A stretch of 13,172 nucleotides of DNA from an uncultured Ruminococcus sp. (lineage in GTDB: Bacteria; Bacillota; Clostridia; Oscillospirales; Ruminococcaceae), in the NCBI GenBank assembly GCA_947176685.1, contig CAMWRL010000033.1, positions 1 to 13,172 on the forward strand, read 5' to 3'. The position numbers and the translations under genes are program-made. Shown piece by piece: positions 12,702 through 13,172 of this stretch (the first letter of the stretch is position 1; each line of letters begins with the position of its first letter). The notes under the pieces were generated by a model that saw only the letters and a program-made list of their open reading frames with translations, did no database searches and was not told where the DNA came from.

Positions 12702-12836
12702 AGCGGAAAGTATGATATATGAAGTCCGGAAGTGGCAGATTTATGCCCGTGAAGAGCTTTTGGACACTGGCATAAATCATAACTGCTGCTTTTCATATAG
12801 ATTAAAAGGACTGCCACTCCGGACAGTCCTTTTTTA
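12702..12836 (+). ncRNA. Candidate small RNA with inverted repeat and strong terminator
   Basis: A modest plus-strand promoter (TTGCAT 12668-12673, 16 bases, TAGAAT 12690-12695) precedes a region with a 10-bp perfect inverted repeat, GATTTATGCC (12738-12747) / GGCATAAATC (12769-12778). The repeat is extended by GCAG/CTGC across a 4-base bulge. A terminator with six or more T on this strand follows. No confident protein is encoded. The RNA would be about 135 bases. The alternative is that the terminator only serves the minus-strand gene and the repeat is a relic. Confidence 0.3.
12804..12836. terminator. Bidirectional intrinsic terminator
   Basis: A 10-bp perfect stem AAAAGGACTG (12804-12813) / CAGTCCTTTT (12824-12833), 10-base loop. 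On the plus strand it ends in a T-run; on the minus strand, 30 bases after the stop of the 80-residue gene, it ends in TTTTAATC. Confidence 0.8.
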
Positions 12837-12863
12837 CAAGTGGATTGGATTACAGAATCAAAA

Positions 12864-13106
12864 TCAATATATATCGAATCCCTTTTCTTTCATCAATTCC
12901 TTTACTGCTGCTTTTTCAGCCGCATGTCTGATACCATTATCATCTTCTAAATCAGACCAACGCTGTTTCAGTTCATAATCCTGTTTCCACTCCCATTCAC
13001 GTAAGTAATTCTGAAAGTCCCTGTCATAATCATGACCTGTAACATTTCTATAGTTCTTCTTACCAGCATCATTTACTGCACTGACAAATGAATCAAATAA
13101 TCCCAT
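12864..13106 (-). CDS. Hypothetical 80-residue charged helical protein
   Basis: Not recognised. The start (MGLFDSFVSAVNDAGKKNY) has AAAGGAGG about 9 bases upstream; the frame is open farther upstream to the window edge, but nothing there has a ribosome site. The protein is highly charged and aromatic (NYLREWEWKQDYELKQRW) and probably mostly helical, ending HAAEKAAVKELMKEKGFDIY. No signal, membrane helix or cysteine pattern. A terminator follows 30 bases after the stop. No promoter is clear in the 66 bases before the edge, so it may belong to an operon beginning outside the window. Confidence 0.7.
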   Translation of the reverse strand: MGLFDSFVSAVNDAGKKNYRNVTGHDYDRDFQNYLREWEWKQDYELKQRWSDLEDDNGIRHAAEKAAVKELMKEKGFDIY

Positions 13107-13172
13107 CTTATACACCTCCTTTGGTATAATATAAGCATAGTCCAAACTGCTGACCCAGTGGTGACAGGCTAT

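Larger units (their letters stand above)
12400..12863. other. 464-base gap: leader, promoters, hairpins and repeats, no convincing gene
   Basis: The gap has no convincing protein gene. It holds the leader and promoter of the 103-residue gene (12400-12570), a 9-bp inverted repeat CTTACGGAA (12592-12600) / TTCCGTAAG (12640-12648), and a 9-base direct repeat ATGACAATT (12624-12632, 12633-12641). GGCATAAAT occurs at 12652 and 12769, with its complement at 12739-12747. A possible small RNA (12702-12836) ends at a bidirectional terminator. A weak 18-codon reading frame (12719-12775, after GGAAAG) is too poorly supported to call a gene. Confidence 0.6.

Noticed and set aside
12719..12775. 18-codon frame (MKSGSGRFMPVKSFWTLA) after GGAAAG
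   Set aside because: Spacing is acceptable, but the ribosome site is weak and the frame is coincident with the inverted repeat; length gives no statistical support.
12712..12978. Plus-strand open frame of 88 codons across the gap
   Set aside because: It runs through a strong terminator and antisense into the 80-residue gene, and the supposed ribosome site is only one base from its ATG.
1..13172. CRISPR array, tRNA/rRNA genes, insertion sequences or integrase/transposase genes
   Set aside because: No regularly spaced repeats, no tRNA-like cloverleaf ends, and no transposase or integrase motifs were seen on either strand.

Overview
The window looks like chromosomal DNA from a low-to-moderate GC Firmicute, most likely a Clostridia member close to Ruminococcus/Oscillospiraceae. 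The evidence is strong AGGAGG-type ribosome binding sites, sigma-A promoters close to TTGACA-17-TATAAT, and Clostridia-typical small families (DUF1836, DUF1540, IreB/DUF965). Genus assignment is inference. Names rest on motifs and remembered family features, since no searches could be run.

Left part, 1-2334 (minus strand): a leftward operon from a sigma-A promoter at 2306-2334. Its genes are a small three-helix membrane protein, a D-2-hydroxyacid dehydrogenase, glutamate 5-kinase (proB, without the PUA domain) and the start of proA, which runs off the left edge. The last two make the proline precursor glutamate-5-semialdehyde.

Middle part, 2457-8551: a MerR-like DUF1836 regulator with a dyad inside its own promoter, followed by an SPFH/prohibitin-like membrane protein. 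Then come a convergent PdaA-type polysaccharide deacetylase, a 45-residue Lys-rich/hydrophobic peptide, ireB preceded by a long hairpin RNA whose predicted 5' end sits on the promoter start point, a Cys-rich DUF1540 protein, and a TetR regulator divergent from the glycogen branching enzyme glgB. The TetR and glgB promoters interlock with -10 boxes 3 bp apart.

Right part, 8550-13172 (minus strand): an accessory-looking run of small, mostly unrecognised genes. Seven tightly packed genes (11534 down to 8550) include a tandem paralog pair, a zinc-ribbon protein and a DUF6678-like protein. They are preceded by a membrane protein with a good promoter and by a separate 103-residue gene with a structured leader. 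The make-up resembles an immunity-gene array of the kind linked to polymorphic toxins, but no toxin is visible here and the idea is inference. A 464-base gap (12400-12863) holds a promoter, several strong hairpins and possibly a small plus-strand RNA. An unrecognised 80-residue gene closes the window.
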